Shown here: piece by piece, positions 53,351-61,360 of the stretch
How the letters are laid out: each line of letters begins with the position of its first letter
Position numbering within the stretch: the first letter of the stretch is position 1
Assembly (NCBI RefSeq): GCF_029906645.1
Contig: NZ_JARYGZ010000006.1
Span: 1 to 64,000 of the forward strand
Length of the DNA stretch: 64,000 nt
Direction: 5' to 3'
Source: Sphingomonas oryzagri
Lineage (GTDB): Bacteria; Pseudomonadota; Alphaproteobacteria; Sphingomonadales; Sphingomonadaceae
The notes under the pieces: model-generated
What the model saw: only the letters and a program-made list of their open reading frames with translations
Databases searched by the model: none
Told to the model about the DNA's origin: nothing
Position numbers and translations under genes: made by a program

Positions 53351-54629
53351 GAATGTCCTGCTGCTGGGATCGGGAGGCCGCGAACATGCGCTCGCCTGGA
53401 AGCTGGCGCAATCGCCGAAGCTGACCAGGCTGTACGCGGCGCCCGGAAATCCGGGGATCGGCCATTGCGCGGCCTTGGTGCCGCTGTCGCTTTCGGATCA
53501 TGCGGCGATCATCTCCTTCGCGCAGGAAGCGGCGATCGATCTCGTCGTCGTCGGGCCGGAGCAGCCGCTGGTGGAGGGCCTCGCCGACGCCTTGCGCGAC
53601 GCCGGCATCGCGGTGTTCGGCCCTTCGGCGGCGGCCGCGCAGCTCGAAGGCTCCAAGGCCTTCACCAAGGCCTTGTGCGACCGCGCCGACGTGCCGACCG
53701 CCGCTTATGCCCGCCACACCGATGCCGGGGCCGCAAAGACCGATCTGCCGCGCTTCGGCCTGCCGGTCGTCATCAAGGCGGACGGCCTCGCGGCGGGCAA
53801 GGGCGTGATCATCGCCACCACCGCGCAAGAGGCCGAAGCGGCGATCGACGACATCCTCGGCGGCCGCTTCGGCGCGGCGGGGGCGAGCCTCGTCATCGAA
53901 CAATTCCTCGAAGGCGAGGAGGTCAGCTTCTTCGCGCTCTCCGACGGCAAGACCGTGCTCGCGCTGGGATCGGCGCAGGATCACAAGCGCGTCGGCGACG
54001 GCGACACCGGCCCCAATACCGGCGGCATGGGCGCCTACACCCCCGCCCGCGTGCTGACGCCCGAGCTGGAAGCCCGCGTGATGGCCGAGATCGTCCGCCC
54101 CTCGATCGCGGGCATGGCGGAGGCCGGCACCCCCTTCACCGGCGTGCTGTTCGCCGGGCTGATGCTGACCGAAACCGGCCCGCAGCTGATCGAATACAAT
54201 GTCCGCTTCGGCGATCCCGAATGCCAGGTGCTGATGATGCGGCTGGACGAGGATCTGCTGCCGATCCTCCGTGCGGCGGCCACCGGAACGCTGGAGGACC
54301 GCCAGATCCGCTGGAAGGACGAGGCCGCGCTGACGGTGGTGATGGCGGCCGAGGGCTATCCGGAAGCGCCCAGGATCGGCGGCCTGATCCGGGGCATCGA
54401 GGGCGCAGAGGAAACGGGCGCGCGCATTTTCCACGCCGGCACCCGCAACGGCGCTTCGGGTCTGGAGTCGGCGGGCGGCCGCGTGCTGGCCGTCACCGCC
54501 TCGGCGCCGAGCGTGGCGGAGGCGCAGGCCGCCGCCTACCGCGCGGTCGACGCGATCGACTTCCCCACCGGCTTCTGCCGCCGCGATATCGGCTGGCGCG
54601 AGGTGGTGCGGGAGAGCGACGCGCGGTGA
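53349..54629 (+). CDS. purD: phosphoribosylamine-glycine ligase
   Basis: GARS of purine synthesis joins glycine to phosphoribosylamine. The 426-residue protein starts [19 protein letters not shown]. It has the ATP-grasp core ([25 protein letters not shown]) and the GARS signature [11 protein letters not shown]. Full length. AAGGGG lies 6 nt upstream, inside the xseA coding sequence, and its start codon overlaps that of xseA. purEK are 18 kb away. Confidence 0.96.
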   Translation: MNVLLLGSGGREHALAWKLAQSPKLTRLYAAPGNPGIGHCAALVPLSLSDHAAIISFAQEAAIDLVVVGPEQPLVEGLADALRDAGIAVFGPSAAAAQLEGSKAFTKALCDRADVPTAAYARHTDAGAAKTDLPRFGLPVVIKADGLAAGKGVIIATTAQEAEAAIDDILGGRFGAAGASLVIEQFLEGEEVSFFALSDGKTVLALGSAQDHKRVGDGDTGPNTGGMGAYTPARVLTPELEARVMAEIVRPSIAGMAEAGTPFTGVLFAGLMLTETGPQLIEYNVRFGDPECQVLMMRLDEDLLPILRAAATGTLEDRQIRWKDEAALTVVMAAEGYPEAPRIGGLIRGIEGAEETGARIFHAGTRNGASGLESAGGRVLAVTASAPSVAEAQAAAYRAVDAIDFPTGFCRRDIGWREVVRESDAR

Positions 54630-54980
54630 AATTGACAAGTCTGACACTCATCACCGCGAATTTCGCTCGGCCGACCGCCGATTTGTCCTGAGAAAGAGCC
54701 GGCCGACTCCGGCCGGGGCCACCCTCTCATGCGAAATCCTACATGGGAAGTGTCGTGACTCCGGCCTCGCTTGATCCTCCCCCGCCAGGGGGAGGTGGCA
54801 CGCAAAGCGTGACGGAGAGGGAGGGCGGCGGGGCAGTAGTGGCGGCATCGCCGTCCGCCCCCTCCGACGCCCTGCGGGCGCCACCTCCCCCTGGCGGGGG
54901 AGGATCAGCGAGGACAACCGTCACTTAAATTGCAGACCCGTGCGGGGTGGCGCATAGTCTCTTACGGCACAGGGTGGGTG
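54630..54980. other. 351-bp intergenic region with family-D element
   Basis: After purD comes a GC-rich self-complementary patch (GCCGGCCGACTCCGGCCGG near 54702-54720), then a 136-bp family-D inverted-repeat element (54772-54907), then about 70 bp of AT-richer leader to the next small gene. No protein-coding potential is supported in it. Confidence 0.6.
54772..54907. repeat. family-D inverted-repeat (MITE/REP-doublet-like) element
   Basis: A 136-bp element with perfect 28-bp terminal inverted repeats (54772-54799 and 54880-54907, beginning TGATCCTCCCCCGCC). Each end is itself a hairpin (CCTCCCC-CGC-CAGGGGGAGG type). The 80-bp interior contains GCACGCAAAGCGTGAC and partially complementary GGAGGG/CCCTCC tracts. 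No transposase is encoded. Confidence 0.8.
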
Positions 54981-55226
54981 ATGAACGAAGCAATCTATGG
55001 TCCCATTATAATGGGATGCGTGACAGCCCTGTTTGGCTGGTTTCTCGCTAGAGGTTTCCGCTCGGGCGTAATGGAATGGAGCTACTTCGGGGTTTCCATA
55101 TCGGGCGCCCGGAGAACCGAACCGGGCAGGTTTTGGGCCGCTGCCATCCTGAACGGTGTTCCTTGCTGCCTTGGCCTCATCGGCACAATCGCGATGATTG
55201 TTTGGCCATACGGCATTAGCAGCTGA
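54981..55226 (+). CDS. small two- to three-helix membrane protein
   Basis: An 81-residue hydrophobic protein starting MNEAIYGPIIMGCVTALFGWFLARG, with a second helix (AAAILNGVPCCLGLIGTIAMIVW) and a polar middle. Its DNA is visibly less GC-rich than the flanking genes, suggesting weaker constraint or transfer. A GTGGGTG precedes the ATG. It sits between a family-D and a family-B repeat. No family recognised; moderately likely to be real. Confidence 0.5.
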   Translation: MNEAIYGPIIMGCVTALFGWFLARGFRSGVMEWSYFGVSISGARRTEPGRFWAAAILNGVPCCLGLIGTIAMIVWPYGISS

Positions 55227-55229
55227 TAC

Positions 55230-55314
55230 CGTCCCGCCCTTGCGAGCGTAGCGAAGCAATCCATCGCGGTGGCCTGTGGATCGCCACGGCGCGTTCCGCG
55301 CCTCGCGATGACGA
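55230..55314. repeat. family-B palindromic repeat, copy 4 (diverged)
   Basis: A degenerate copy: left part CGTCCCGCCCTTGCGAGCG, inner AGCGAAGCAATCCA, right part CCTCGCGATGACGA. Terminal pairing is weaker than in copies 1-3. It begins 3 bp after the small membrane protein gene. Confidence 0.7.
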
Positions 55315-55398
55315 TCCCTTGGGTCGCCCCCATCTCCCCGCCTTGCCTACCGCCCTCACCCGCGCCAATGTCAGCGCCGTCATCCGTCGGGGAGCATC

Positions 55399-55884
55399 AT
55401 GTCCACCAGCACGATCGTCATCATCGCCGTCGCTCTCGTCCTGCTCGCCATCCTGCTGCTGGTGCTGGCGCGCACCGGGCGGCGGGGGCCGGAGGGGCCG
55501 GCGGATGCGGACGGCATCGCGATGGTGCGCCCCGCGACCGAACTGTCGCCGATGGCCGATCCCATGCCCGAGCCGACCGTGGCACCCGGTGTCCCCGTCT
55601 CCGAGATCGCGCCCGCGCCGATGCCGGTGGTGCCGGAGGGTCCGGCCGATCCGCTCACCCGGATGAAGGGCCTGGGGCCGAAGGCGGAAGCCGTGCTGAA
55701 CGGCCTCGGCATCATCCAGTTCGCCCAGATCGCGGCGTGGCGCGAGGACGACGTCGCCCGATACGATGCGCAGATGGGCGCCTTCAAGGGCCGCATCGCG
55801 CGCGATCGCTGGGTGGAGCAGGCCGGCTTCCTCGCCGCCGGCGACACCGCCGGGTTCGAGGCGGTGTTTGGGAAACTGGGGTGA
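55399..55884 (+). CDS. membrane-anchored helix-hairpin-helix protein
   Basis: A 161-residue protein. One N-terminal membrane helix (STIVIIAVALVLLAILLLVLA) is followed by a Pro/Glu-rich linker (about 30-80). The C-terminal domain DPLTRMKGLGPKAEAVLNGLGI ... FGKLG resembles the HhH-type domain found at the C-terminus of some NADH dehydrogenase-associated and L21-like proteins. The hairpin MKGLGPKAEAVL usually contacts nucleic acid or protein. A role at the membrane is unknown. Convergent with the TPR-sulfotransferase across a family-C repeat. Confidence 0.75.
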   Translation: MSTSTIVIIAVALVLLAILLLVLARTGRRGPEGPADADGIAMVRPATELSPMADPMPEPTVAPGVPVSEIAPAPMPVVPEGPADPLTRMKGLGPKAEAVLNGLGIIQFAQIAAWREDDVARYDAQMGAFKGRIARDRWVEQAGFLAAGDTAGFEAVFGKLG

Positions 55885-55889
55885 CCTTC

Positions 55890-56007
55890 ATCCTCCCCAA
55901 GATCGCTTGGGGAGGTGGAGGGGCGGCGGTGGCACACCGCCGTCTACGACGGCGGCCCCTCCACCAGCCTGCGGCTGGTCCCCCTCCCCATCTGCGATGG
56001 GGAGGAT
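55890..56007. repeat. family-C palindromic repeat, copy 2
   Basis: A 118-bp multi-hairpin element: ATCCTCCCCAAGATCGCTTGG-type left hairpin, GGCGGTG-GCA-CACCGCC, CGCCGTC-TAC-GACGGCG, a TGGAGGGG/CCCCTCCA pair and right hairpin CCTCCCCAT-CTGCG-ATGGGGAGG. It shares the inner CGACGGCGGCCCCTCCACCA block with copy 1 (16683-16825) and, as there, fills a convergent intergenic region. Confidence 0.88.
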
Positions 56008-56008
56008 G

Positions 56009-57904
56009 TCAGAGCGAATATCCCATCCGCTCGCACCAGGGCGCGAGGATGGGCAGCACCGGGGCCATCTGATCGGCATAGCGCGTCCAGCGACCGGCGG
56101 CGCGCTTGTAGAGCGGCTCGGTGACCTGCGCATAGCTGGGCGAGCTGATATAGGCCCGCCGCGCCGCGCTGCCGCGATGATCGACCAGCCGCTCGTCCCA
56201 CGACAGCCCGAGGAAATCGGCGAGCGGGCGCAGTTCCGCCTCCACGTCCGCCACCATCCGTTCGTAGCGGATCGTATGCACGGCCAACGGGAACACCGAT
56301 CGTGCGTGCGCCCAGACATCCAGCGCCATGTCGTACAGCCGCGCGGCATCCGCCAGCCGCAGGCAGTTCGCCATCGCGTCGTTGAGCCGGAAGCGGGTGA
56401 TGAAGCAGCTCAGCACGCAATCGCACGGATGCCGCTCGGCGAAGATATAGCGCGCGTCGGGAAACAGCCGGTGCACGAAGGCGACGCCGACGAGGCCCAG
56501 CGGGAATTTGTCCACCACCAGCTGGCCGGGCGCGTGCGGCACGATCGCGTCCACCTCGCGCCAGTAATGTGCGCGCAGATCGGCGATCTCGGCCTCGCTC
56601 AGCGTCGCGATGCGTTCGGCCGGCCCCATGCGCGCCATCGTGCGCTGCATCGCATGTTCTTCCTCCATCACCACCGCATCGGGATGGCCCATCAGCATGG
56701 TGTCGAGCAGGGTCGTGCCCGACCGGGGGAAGCCGTAGAGGAAGGCGGGGGCGCGCCGCCCGTCGTCGATCGCCAGTGGCGGAGTGCGCCAGCTCGCGAA
56801 CCAATCGGGCGTGGTCAGCCGGCGGACGCTGCGGATCGTCTCGCGAAAGCCGAGCGCGCGGGCGTCGGCACCGGGATCGTCCTTCAGCAGCAGCGTGTTG
56901 AGCTGCTCGAAGGCGACGAAGGCCTTGGGCGCGTCGTTCAGCCGGTCGGCGATCTCGCCGATGGTCTGGAGGCGCAGCGCGTCGTCCTCCAGCGGGCAGG
57001 CCTCGGCGGCGGCGAGCGCCTCTTCCAGCCGGCCCTGCCGGCGCAGCGAACGGGCGCGCAGCAGCGCCAGCGCATCCTCGCCGACGCCGTCGCGTTCCGC
57101 CTCGCCGATCAGCCGGGCGAGATCGTCGAGCCGGTTGGTGCGCTCGTAGAGATCGCCGAGCGCGGCGACCGTTGCGCCCTGTCGCGGATCCAGCGCGCGG
57201 GCACGCAGCAGCGCTGCCTCGGCGCGCTCGAAACCCCAGCGCGCCATCTCGGCACGCCCCAGCTCGAACAGGATCGCGGCATTGTCGGGATCGAGCGCAT
57301 CGGCCTCGGCAAAGGCCGCGCATGCCTCGGCCTCGCGATCGAGCCGGGCCAGCGCGCGGCCGAGCGCGAGCTGCGCGAGGGCCAAGCGCGGCTGCAACCG
57401 CACCGCGCGGCCGAGCGCGTCGGCGGCGCCTTCCACCTCGCCCAATGCGAGGCGGGCGAGGCCCAGCCCCTGCCAGCTCTCGAAATCGGCCGGATCGGCC
57501 TGCGTCAGCCGGGCGTAACGAGCGGCGCCATCCTCCGCCTCGCCCCGCTGCGCGGCGATATGGGCGGCCATGCGGGCGAATTCGCGCCCCTGCGGCGTCG
57601 CCAGATCCTCGCCCTCGCCGATCGCCGATGCCGCCGCGTCGAGATCGCCGGCGGCGAGCGAAGCGCGGGCCAGCTCGGCACGGATCATCCGGTCGCCCGG
57701 TGCCAGCGCGAGCGCTTCGCGGAAATGGCCGATGCCGCGCGCCAATGCTCCGCTGCGGCAGCACAACACGCCAACGAAGGTGCGCAGGCCGGGATCGCGC
57801 GGCGCCGCGATCAGTGCCGCCTCGCCCGCCTCGATCGCGCCCGCCAGATCGCCCGCCCGCGCGCGCTCCATCGCGCGCATCGCCTGCGGCGAGGGCTGGC
57901 TCAA
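56009..57904 (-). CDS. TPR-sulfotransferase fusion protein
   Basis: A 631-residue protein. Residues about 1-330 are TPR/tetratricopeptide-like repeats (AGAIEAGEAALIAAPRDPGL and several similar units), and residues 385-631 a PAPS-dependent sulfotransferase with FLYGFPRSGTTLLDTML (loop G391-T398) and the 3'-phosphate region YIFAERHPCDCVLSCF. No signal peptide. The start is TTG at 57904 overlapping the CorC stop (TTGA); ATGs at 57880 and 57871 are alternatives. It could modify TPR-bound proteins, as suggested for related fusions. Confidence 0.88.
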   Translation of the reverse strand: MSQPSPQAMRAMERARAGDLAGAIEAGEAALIAAPRDPGLRTFVGVLCCRSGALARGIGHFREALALAPGDRMIRAELARASLAAGDLDAAASAIGEGEDLATPQGREFARMAAHIAAQRGEAEDGAARYARLTQADPADFESWQGLGLARLALGEVEGAADALGRAVRLQPRLALAQLALGRALARLDREAEACAAFAEADALDPDNAAILFELGRAEMARWGFERAEAALLRARALDPRQGATVAALGDLYERTNRLDDLARLIGEAERDGVGEDALALLRARSLRRQGRLEEALAAAEACPLEDDALRLQTIGEIADRLNDAPKAFVAFEQLNTLLLKDDPGADARALGFRETIRSVRRLTTPDWFASWRTPPLAIDDGRRAPAFLYGFPRSGTTLLDTMLMGHPDAVVMEEEHAMQRTMARMGPAERIATLSEAEIADLRAHYWREVDAIVPHAPGQLVVDKFPLGLVGVAFVHRLFPDARYIFAERHPCDCVLSCFITRFRLNDAMANCLRLADAARLYDMALDVWAHARSVFPLAVHTIRYERMVADVEAELRPLADFLGLSWDERLVDHRGSAARRAYISSPSYAQVTEPLYKRAAGRWTRYADQMAPVLPILAPWCERMGYSL

Positions 57905-59211
57905 GCGCCCGGTTTCGGGCTGGCCAGCAGTTTGTCGACCCGCCGCCCGTCCATGTCGACCACCTCGAAGCGCCAGCCCTCGACGTCGAAATGCTCGCCC
58001 GTCTCGGGAATGTGGCGCAGCACCGACAGCGCGAAGCCGGCGGCGGTGGCGTAATCGCGATCCTCGGGCAGGGTCAGGCCCAGCCGCTCCGCCATCGCAT
58101 CCGCCGACAGCGAACCCGAGATCAGGTGACTGCCATCCTCGCGCTCGACGAAGGCCGGGTCATGCCCCTCCTCCTGATCCGACGCGAAGGCGCCGGCGAT
58201 CGCGGTGAGCAGGCTGCCCGGCGTCACCAGCCCGTCAAGATGGCCATATTCGTCCACCACCAGCGCCAGCGGCACCTCGGCGTCGCGCAGCACCGCCAGC
58301 GCATCCATCGCGTCCATCCGGTCGGGGATGGTGGAGACCGGCTGCATCTTCTCGCGCAGGTCGATCGCGCGGCCTTCCAGCAGCGCCACCAGCAGATCGC
58401 GCAGGCGCACCACGCCGAGGATCGAATCGACCGAGCCTTCCGCCACCGGCAGGCGGCTGTGCGGCGTTTCGGCGACGATCTCGCGGACTTCGTCCAGCGT
58501 GGCGTCCGCATCGATCCAGTCGATGTCGGTGCGCGGCGTCATCACCTCGCGCACCGGGCGATCGGCGAGGCGGACCACGCCCGAGATGATCGCGCGCTCG
58601 CTCTCCTCGATCACACCCGCCGACGAAGCCTCGGCGACAACGAGGTGCAGTTCCTCCGCCGTGACATGATCCTCGCGCTCGCGCTTGAGGCCGAGCAGGG
58701 CGAACACCGTGAGGCTGGTCTTGTCGAGCAGCCAGACCACCGGCGCGGTGGCGCGCGCCAGCCACGCCATCGGCCGCGCCGCGATCGCCGCGATCGGCTC
58801 GGGCGTGCGCAGCGCCAGCTGCTTGGGAACCAGCTCGCCGATGATCAGCGAGACGTAGGTGGTGACGACGATCACCAGCGCGAAGCCGAGATGGCCGGCC
58901 GTCTCGTGGCTGAGGCCCAGCCGCTCCATCCGCTCGGACACCGGGCCGCCGAGCGCCTCGCCCGAATAGGCGCCCGACAGGATGGCGATCAGCGTGATGC
59001 CGATCTGCACGGTGGAGAGGAACTTGCCGGGGTCCTCGCGCAGCTTGATCGCGGCGCGCGCGCCCGAGCGACCGGTCCGCGCCATCGCCTCCAGCCGCGC
59101 GGCGCGCGACGAGACGATCGCCAGCTCGCTCATCGCGAACAGGCCGTTCAGCACGACCAGCGCGAGGATGATGACGACGTCGATCCAGGGGAAGGGGTCT
59201 AGGGGCGGCAT
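57901..59211 (-). CDS. CorC/HlyC-family (CNNM-type) membrane protein with CBS pair
   Basis: A 436-residue protein: an N-terminal CNNM/DUF21 transmembrane domain (about 1-190, IGITLIAILSGAYSGEALGG, IIGELVPKQLAL), a tandem CBS domain (about 205-330, VREVMTPRTDIDWID) and a C-terminal CorC_HlyC domain (about 345-430). Such hemolysin-like proteins are implicated in Mg/Co homeostasis, not necessarily haemolysis. ATG at 59211 gives the standard N-terminus MPPLDPFPWIDVVII. It is upstream of, and coupled to, the TPR-sulfotransferase. Confidence 0.92.
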   Translation of the reverse strand: MPPLDPFPWIDVVIILALVVLNGLFAMSELAIVSSRAARLEAMARTGRSGARAAIKLREDPGKFLSTVQIGITLIAILSGAYSGEALGGPVSERMERLGLSHETAGHLGFALVIVVTTYVSLIIGELVPKQLALRTPEPIAAIAARPMAWLARATAPVVWLLDKTSLTVFALLGLKREREDHVTAEELHLVVAEASSAGVIEESERAIISGVVRLADRPVREVMTPRTDIDWIDADATLDEVREIVAETPHSRLPVAEGSVDSILGVVRLRDLLVALLEGRAIDLREKMQPVSTIPDRMDAMDALAVLRDAEVPLALVVDEYGHLDGLVTPGSLLTAIAGAFASDQEEGHDPAFVEREDGSHLISGSLSADAMAERLGLTLPEDRDYATAAGFALSVLRHIPETGEHFDVEGWRFEVVDMDGRRVDKLLASPKPGA

Positions 59212-59273
59212 GATCGCTTTGGCTTCATTGCCCAAAATCGGGCGCGCCGACAATGGCAGGAAATACTTTCACC

Positions 59274-59356
59274 CCGTTCGTCCTGAGCGAAGTCGAAGGA
59301 CGGGCTGCAAATGCCGCGCCTGTGGCCCGCACTTCGACTACGCTCAGTGCGAACGG
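59274..59356. repeat. family-A palindromic repeat, copy 5
   Basis: An 83-bp copy in the opposite half order: GTCCT-GAGCGAAGTCGA-AGGAC on the left and GCACT-TCGACTACGCTC-AGTGC on the right, between CCGTTCG and CGAACGG. It lies between the tadA stop and the corC start. Confidence 0.9.
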
Positions 59357-59375
59357 AGTGGGTGCGGCAATGACG

Positions 59376-59831
59376 CTAGAGTCGCCGTTGTGCGAAGAAA
59401 GCCTTTAGCAGCCCGGCGGATTCGGTTTCCCCGATGCCACCATAGATTTCGGGACGGTGGTGGCAGGTCGGCTGGCTGAAGAAGCGCGGGCCATGCGCGA
59501 CAGCCCCGCCCTTCTCGTCCGCCGCGCCGTAATAGAGCCGGTCGATGCGGGCATGGGCGATGGCACCGGCGCACATCGCGCAGGGCTCCAGCGTCACCCA
59601 CAGGTCGCAGCCATCGAGCCGACCGGTGCCGATCGCGGCCAGCGCGGTGCGGATCGCCTCCATCTCGGCGTGCGCGGTGGGATCGCCCCGCTCGCGCATC
59701 CGGTTGGCAACGACGGCGACCACCGCACCGTCGCGCGTCACGACGGCGCCGACCGGCACCTCGCCCGCCGCACCCGCGCGGGCGGCGGCGTCGAGCGCGA
59801 GGCGCATGGGTTCGGGCAAAGGAAACGCCAT
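59376..59831 (-). CDS. tadA: tRNA-specific adenosine deaminase
   Basis: Deaminates A34 to inosine in tRNA-Arg(ACG). The 151-residue zinc deaminase has the catalytic HAE (His54, Glu56 in PTAHAEMEAI) and the zinc cysteines PCAMC (Cys84, Cys87). The C-terminal helix ends in FFAQRRL. Length and motifs are typical of TadA rather than guanine deaminase. It precedes corC on the same strand across a family-A repeat. Confidence 0.95.
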   Translation of the reverse strand: MAFPLPEPMRLALDAAARAGAAGEVPVGAVVTRDGAVVAVVANRMRERGDPTAHAEMEAIRTALAAIGTGRLDGCDLWVTLEPCAMCAGAIAHARIDRLYYGAADEKGGAVAHGPRFFSQPTCHHRPEIYGGIGETESAGLLKAFFAQRRL

Positions 59832-59865
59832 CGCTTGCGCCCTTAGCGCAAGCGATGGCGTTTCG

Positions 59866-60063
59866 TCAGCGGTTGCGCAGGCCGTTCATCAGATCGGGCC
59901 TGAGCACCGCGACCAGCGAGAAGACCATGCCCGGCACGTAGGCGAGGCAGGTGAGGATCAGCGAGACGAGGAGGACCAACCCGATTCCTTCCACCATCCA
60001 CACCCCGATCGGCGGCAGGATCACCGCGAGGATGATCGCGAGGACGCTCGGCCGGCCGTTCAT
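59866..60063 (-). CDS. YqaE/Pmp3 family membrane protein
   Basis: A 65-residue two-helix membrane protein. Its core ILAVILPPIGVWMVEG...LILTCLAYVPGMVFSLVAV matches the Pmp3/YqaE family linked to membrane potential and salt or cold stress in other organisms. Coupled by ATGA to the preceding gene of similar size. Confidence 0.9.
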   Translation of the reverse strand: MNGRPSVLAIILAVILPPIGVWMVEGIGLVLLVSLILTCLAYVPGMVFSLVAVLRPDLMNGLRNR

Positions 60064-60284
60064 TGCGGCTTCTGCACGTTGACAGTGGGCGTCTCGACGA
60101 CATGCTTTTCGGTGCCGACCGAGACGTTGGCGGTCTGCACGTTGAAGGCCGGCGCCGAGCCGCCTTGTACCGAGATGGACGGCAGCGAGGCCGTCTTGGT
60201 CTGGGTGACGTTCACATAGCCCAGAGCGATCGCGGCGATGCCGACGAGCACCACGATGACCAGCAATACCAGAATCGCGCGCAC
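60060..60284 (-). CDS. small single-helix membrane protein upstream of yqaE
   Basis: A 74-residue protein with one N-terminal membrane helix (AILVLLVIVVLVGIAAIALGY) and a polar, Val/Thr/Gln-rich periplasmic or extracytoplasmic tail. GTG at 60284 is chosen for the GGAGGGAG 8 nt upstream. It shares an ATGA overlap with the YqaE gene, so they act together, perhaps as a small envelope-stress pair. No family name recognised. Confidence 0.7.
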   Translation of the reverse strand: MRAILVLLVIVVLVGIAAIALGYVNVTQTKTASLPSISVQGGSAPAFNVQTANVSVGTEKHVVETPTVNVQKPQ

Positions 60285-60350
60285 AAGCCTCACTCCCTCC
60301 AATTCGTGGGGGGTGAACGATTCGCTCCCGTACCGGTTGCATCCGATCGG

Positions 60351-60635
60351 TCAGGCGGCGGGCAACACCTTGCGGAAGGCGGTGACGGTCACGTCGGAGA
60401 ACAGCCCGGCCTCGGCGTAGGGATCGGCCGCCGCGAACGCCTTGGCCGATTCGAGATCCGTCATGTCGACGATCACGATCGATCCGATCGGCGCGCCATC
60501 CTCGCCCAACTTCGGCCCGGCGAGGAACAGCGCGTCCCCGATTCGCTCCAGATGCGCGAGATGGCGCGGCCGGGTATCGGCGCGCAGGCTTCCGGCATCG
60601 GGGCGATCCTGGCAGACAATGGCGAAAAGCGGCAT
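60351..60635 (-). CDS. YciI family protein
   Basis: A 94-residue alpha/beta protein of the YciI/dimeric alpha-beta barrel (ferredoxin-like) fold: FAIVCQDRPDAGSLRADTRPRHLAHL, the conserved His/Asp of the putative active site (RPRHLAH; ADPYAEAGLF). The function of the family is unclear. Monocistronic, convergent to nothing nearby. Confidence 0.88.
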   Translation of the reverse strand: MPLFAIVCQDRPDAGSLRADTRPRHLAHLERIGDALFLAGPKLGEDGAPIGSIVIVDMTDLESAKAFAAADPYAEAGLFSDVTVTAFRKVLPAA

Positions 60636-60727
60636 TTGCGGGCTCCGGCTGGCTTGCTATGGCGGGTTTCGGCGTGTCCGATAGCCCGGCGGAACCGGGT
60701 CGTCACGCCTTGGAATGGAGATGACGG

Positions 60728-60925
60728 GTGTCGAAACCGGCGCGGATAGTCCTTTGGATCGCGGTCATCATCCTCGGTTTCGGCGGCGGGGCCTTGCACA
60801 TCAACAAGCTGCTTGTGGTGGCGCTGATCGCCGTCGTCATCGTCGGGGTGGGTGCGTTCGACCTGCGCTACAAAAGGATGCACGGCGACGACACGGATGG
60901 CGAGCACCAGGCGGAGGGCGGTTGA
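60728..60925 (+). CDS. small membrane protein upstream of rpmB
   Basis: A 65-residue protein with two hydrophobic segments (RIVLWIAVIILGFGGGALH and LLVVALIAVVIVGVGAF) and an acidic tail ending QAEGG. GTG at 60728 has GGAG 9 nt upstream. It ends 67 bp before rpmB, and the rpmB promoter overlaps its end. Function unknown. Confidence 0.6.
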   Translation: MSKPARIVLWIAVIILGFGGGALHINKLLVVALIAVVIVGVGAFDLRYKRMHGDDTDGEHQAEGG

Positions 60926-60951
60926 CCCCACGGCGCTTCTCCACTAGGGAC
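60923..60951 (+). promoter_or_regulatory. putative rpmB promoter
   Basis: TTGACC (60923-60928), a 17-bp spacer and TAGGGA (60946-60951), 41 bp before the rpmB start. The same arrangement (TTGACT-17-TAGGCG) precedes rpmJ. Confidence 0.5.
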
Positions 60952-60992
60952 GCCGACTTTCCGATCAACAGATTCTTTTCAGGACGAAGATC

Positions 60993-61286
60993 ATGTCGCG
61001 CATCTGCGAGCTGACCGGCAAGGGCCGCCAGGTGGGTCACAACGTGTCCCACGCCAACAACAAGACCAAGCGTACCTTCCTGCCCAACCTGCAGAACGTG
61101 ACGCTGATCTCCGACGCGCTGGGCACGTCGGTGAAGCTGCGCGTGTCGACGCACGGCCTGCGCTCGGTCGAGCACAACGGCGGTCTCGACAACTGGCTGC
61201 TCAAGACCTCGGACGCGGACCTGAGCCTGCGCGCCCGTCGCCTGAAGCGCGACATCGCCAAGAAGAAGGCGGCCGTCGCCGCCTGA
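60993..61286 (+). CDS. rpmB: 50S ribosomal protein L28
   Basis: A 97-residue ribosomal protein with the L28 signature [27 protein letters not shown] and a lysine-rich C-terminus ([13 protein letters not shown]), of the longer alphaproteobacterial type. AGGACGAAG serves as ribosome-binding site. It is followed by a strong hairpin at 61323-61352. Confidence 0.97.
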   Translation: MSRICELTGKGRQVGHNVSHANNKTKRTFLPNLQNVTLISDALGTSVKLRVSTHGLRSVEHNGGLDNWLLKTSDADLSLRARRLKRDIAKKKAAVAA

Positions 61287-61322
61287 TCCGGCCGGCCGGT
61301 TCTTCCGGCCGCACCGCATGAC

Positions 61323-61354
61323 AGGGCCTGCCGGAGCGATCCGGCGGGCCCTTT
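61323..61354. terminator. terminator hairpin between rpmB and the convergent esterase gene
   Basis: AGGGCCTGCCGG (61323-61334) pairs with CCGGCGGGCCCT (61341-61352), a 12-bp stem with one T-G wobble and an AGCGAT loop, followed by TTC. It probably ends both the rpmB and the convergent transcripts. Confidence 0.7.
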
Positions 61355-61360
61355 CGCGTG

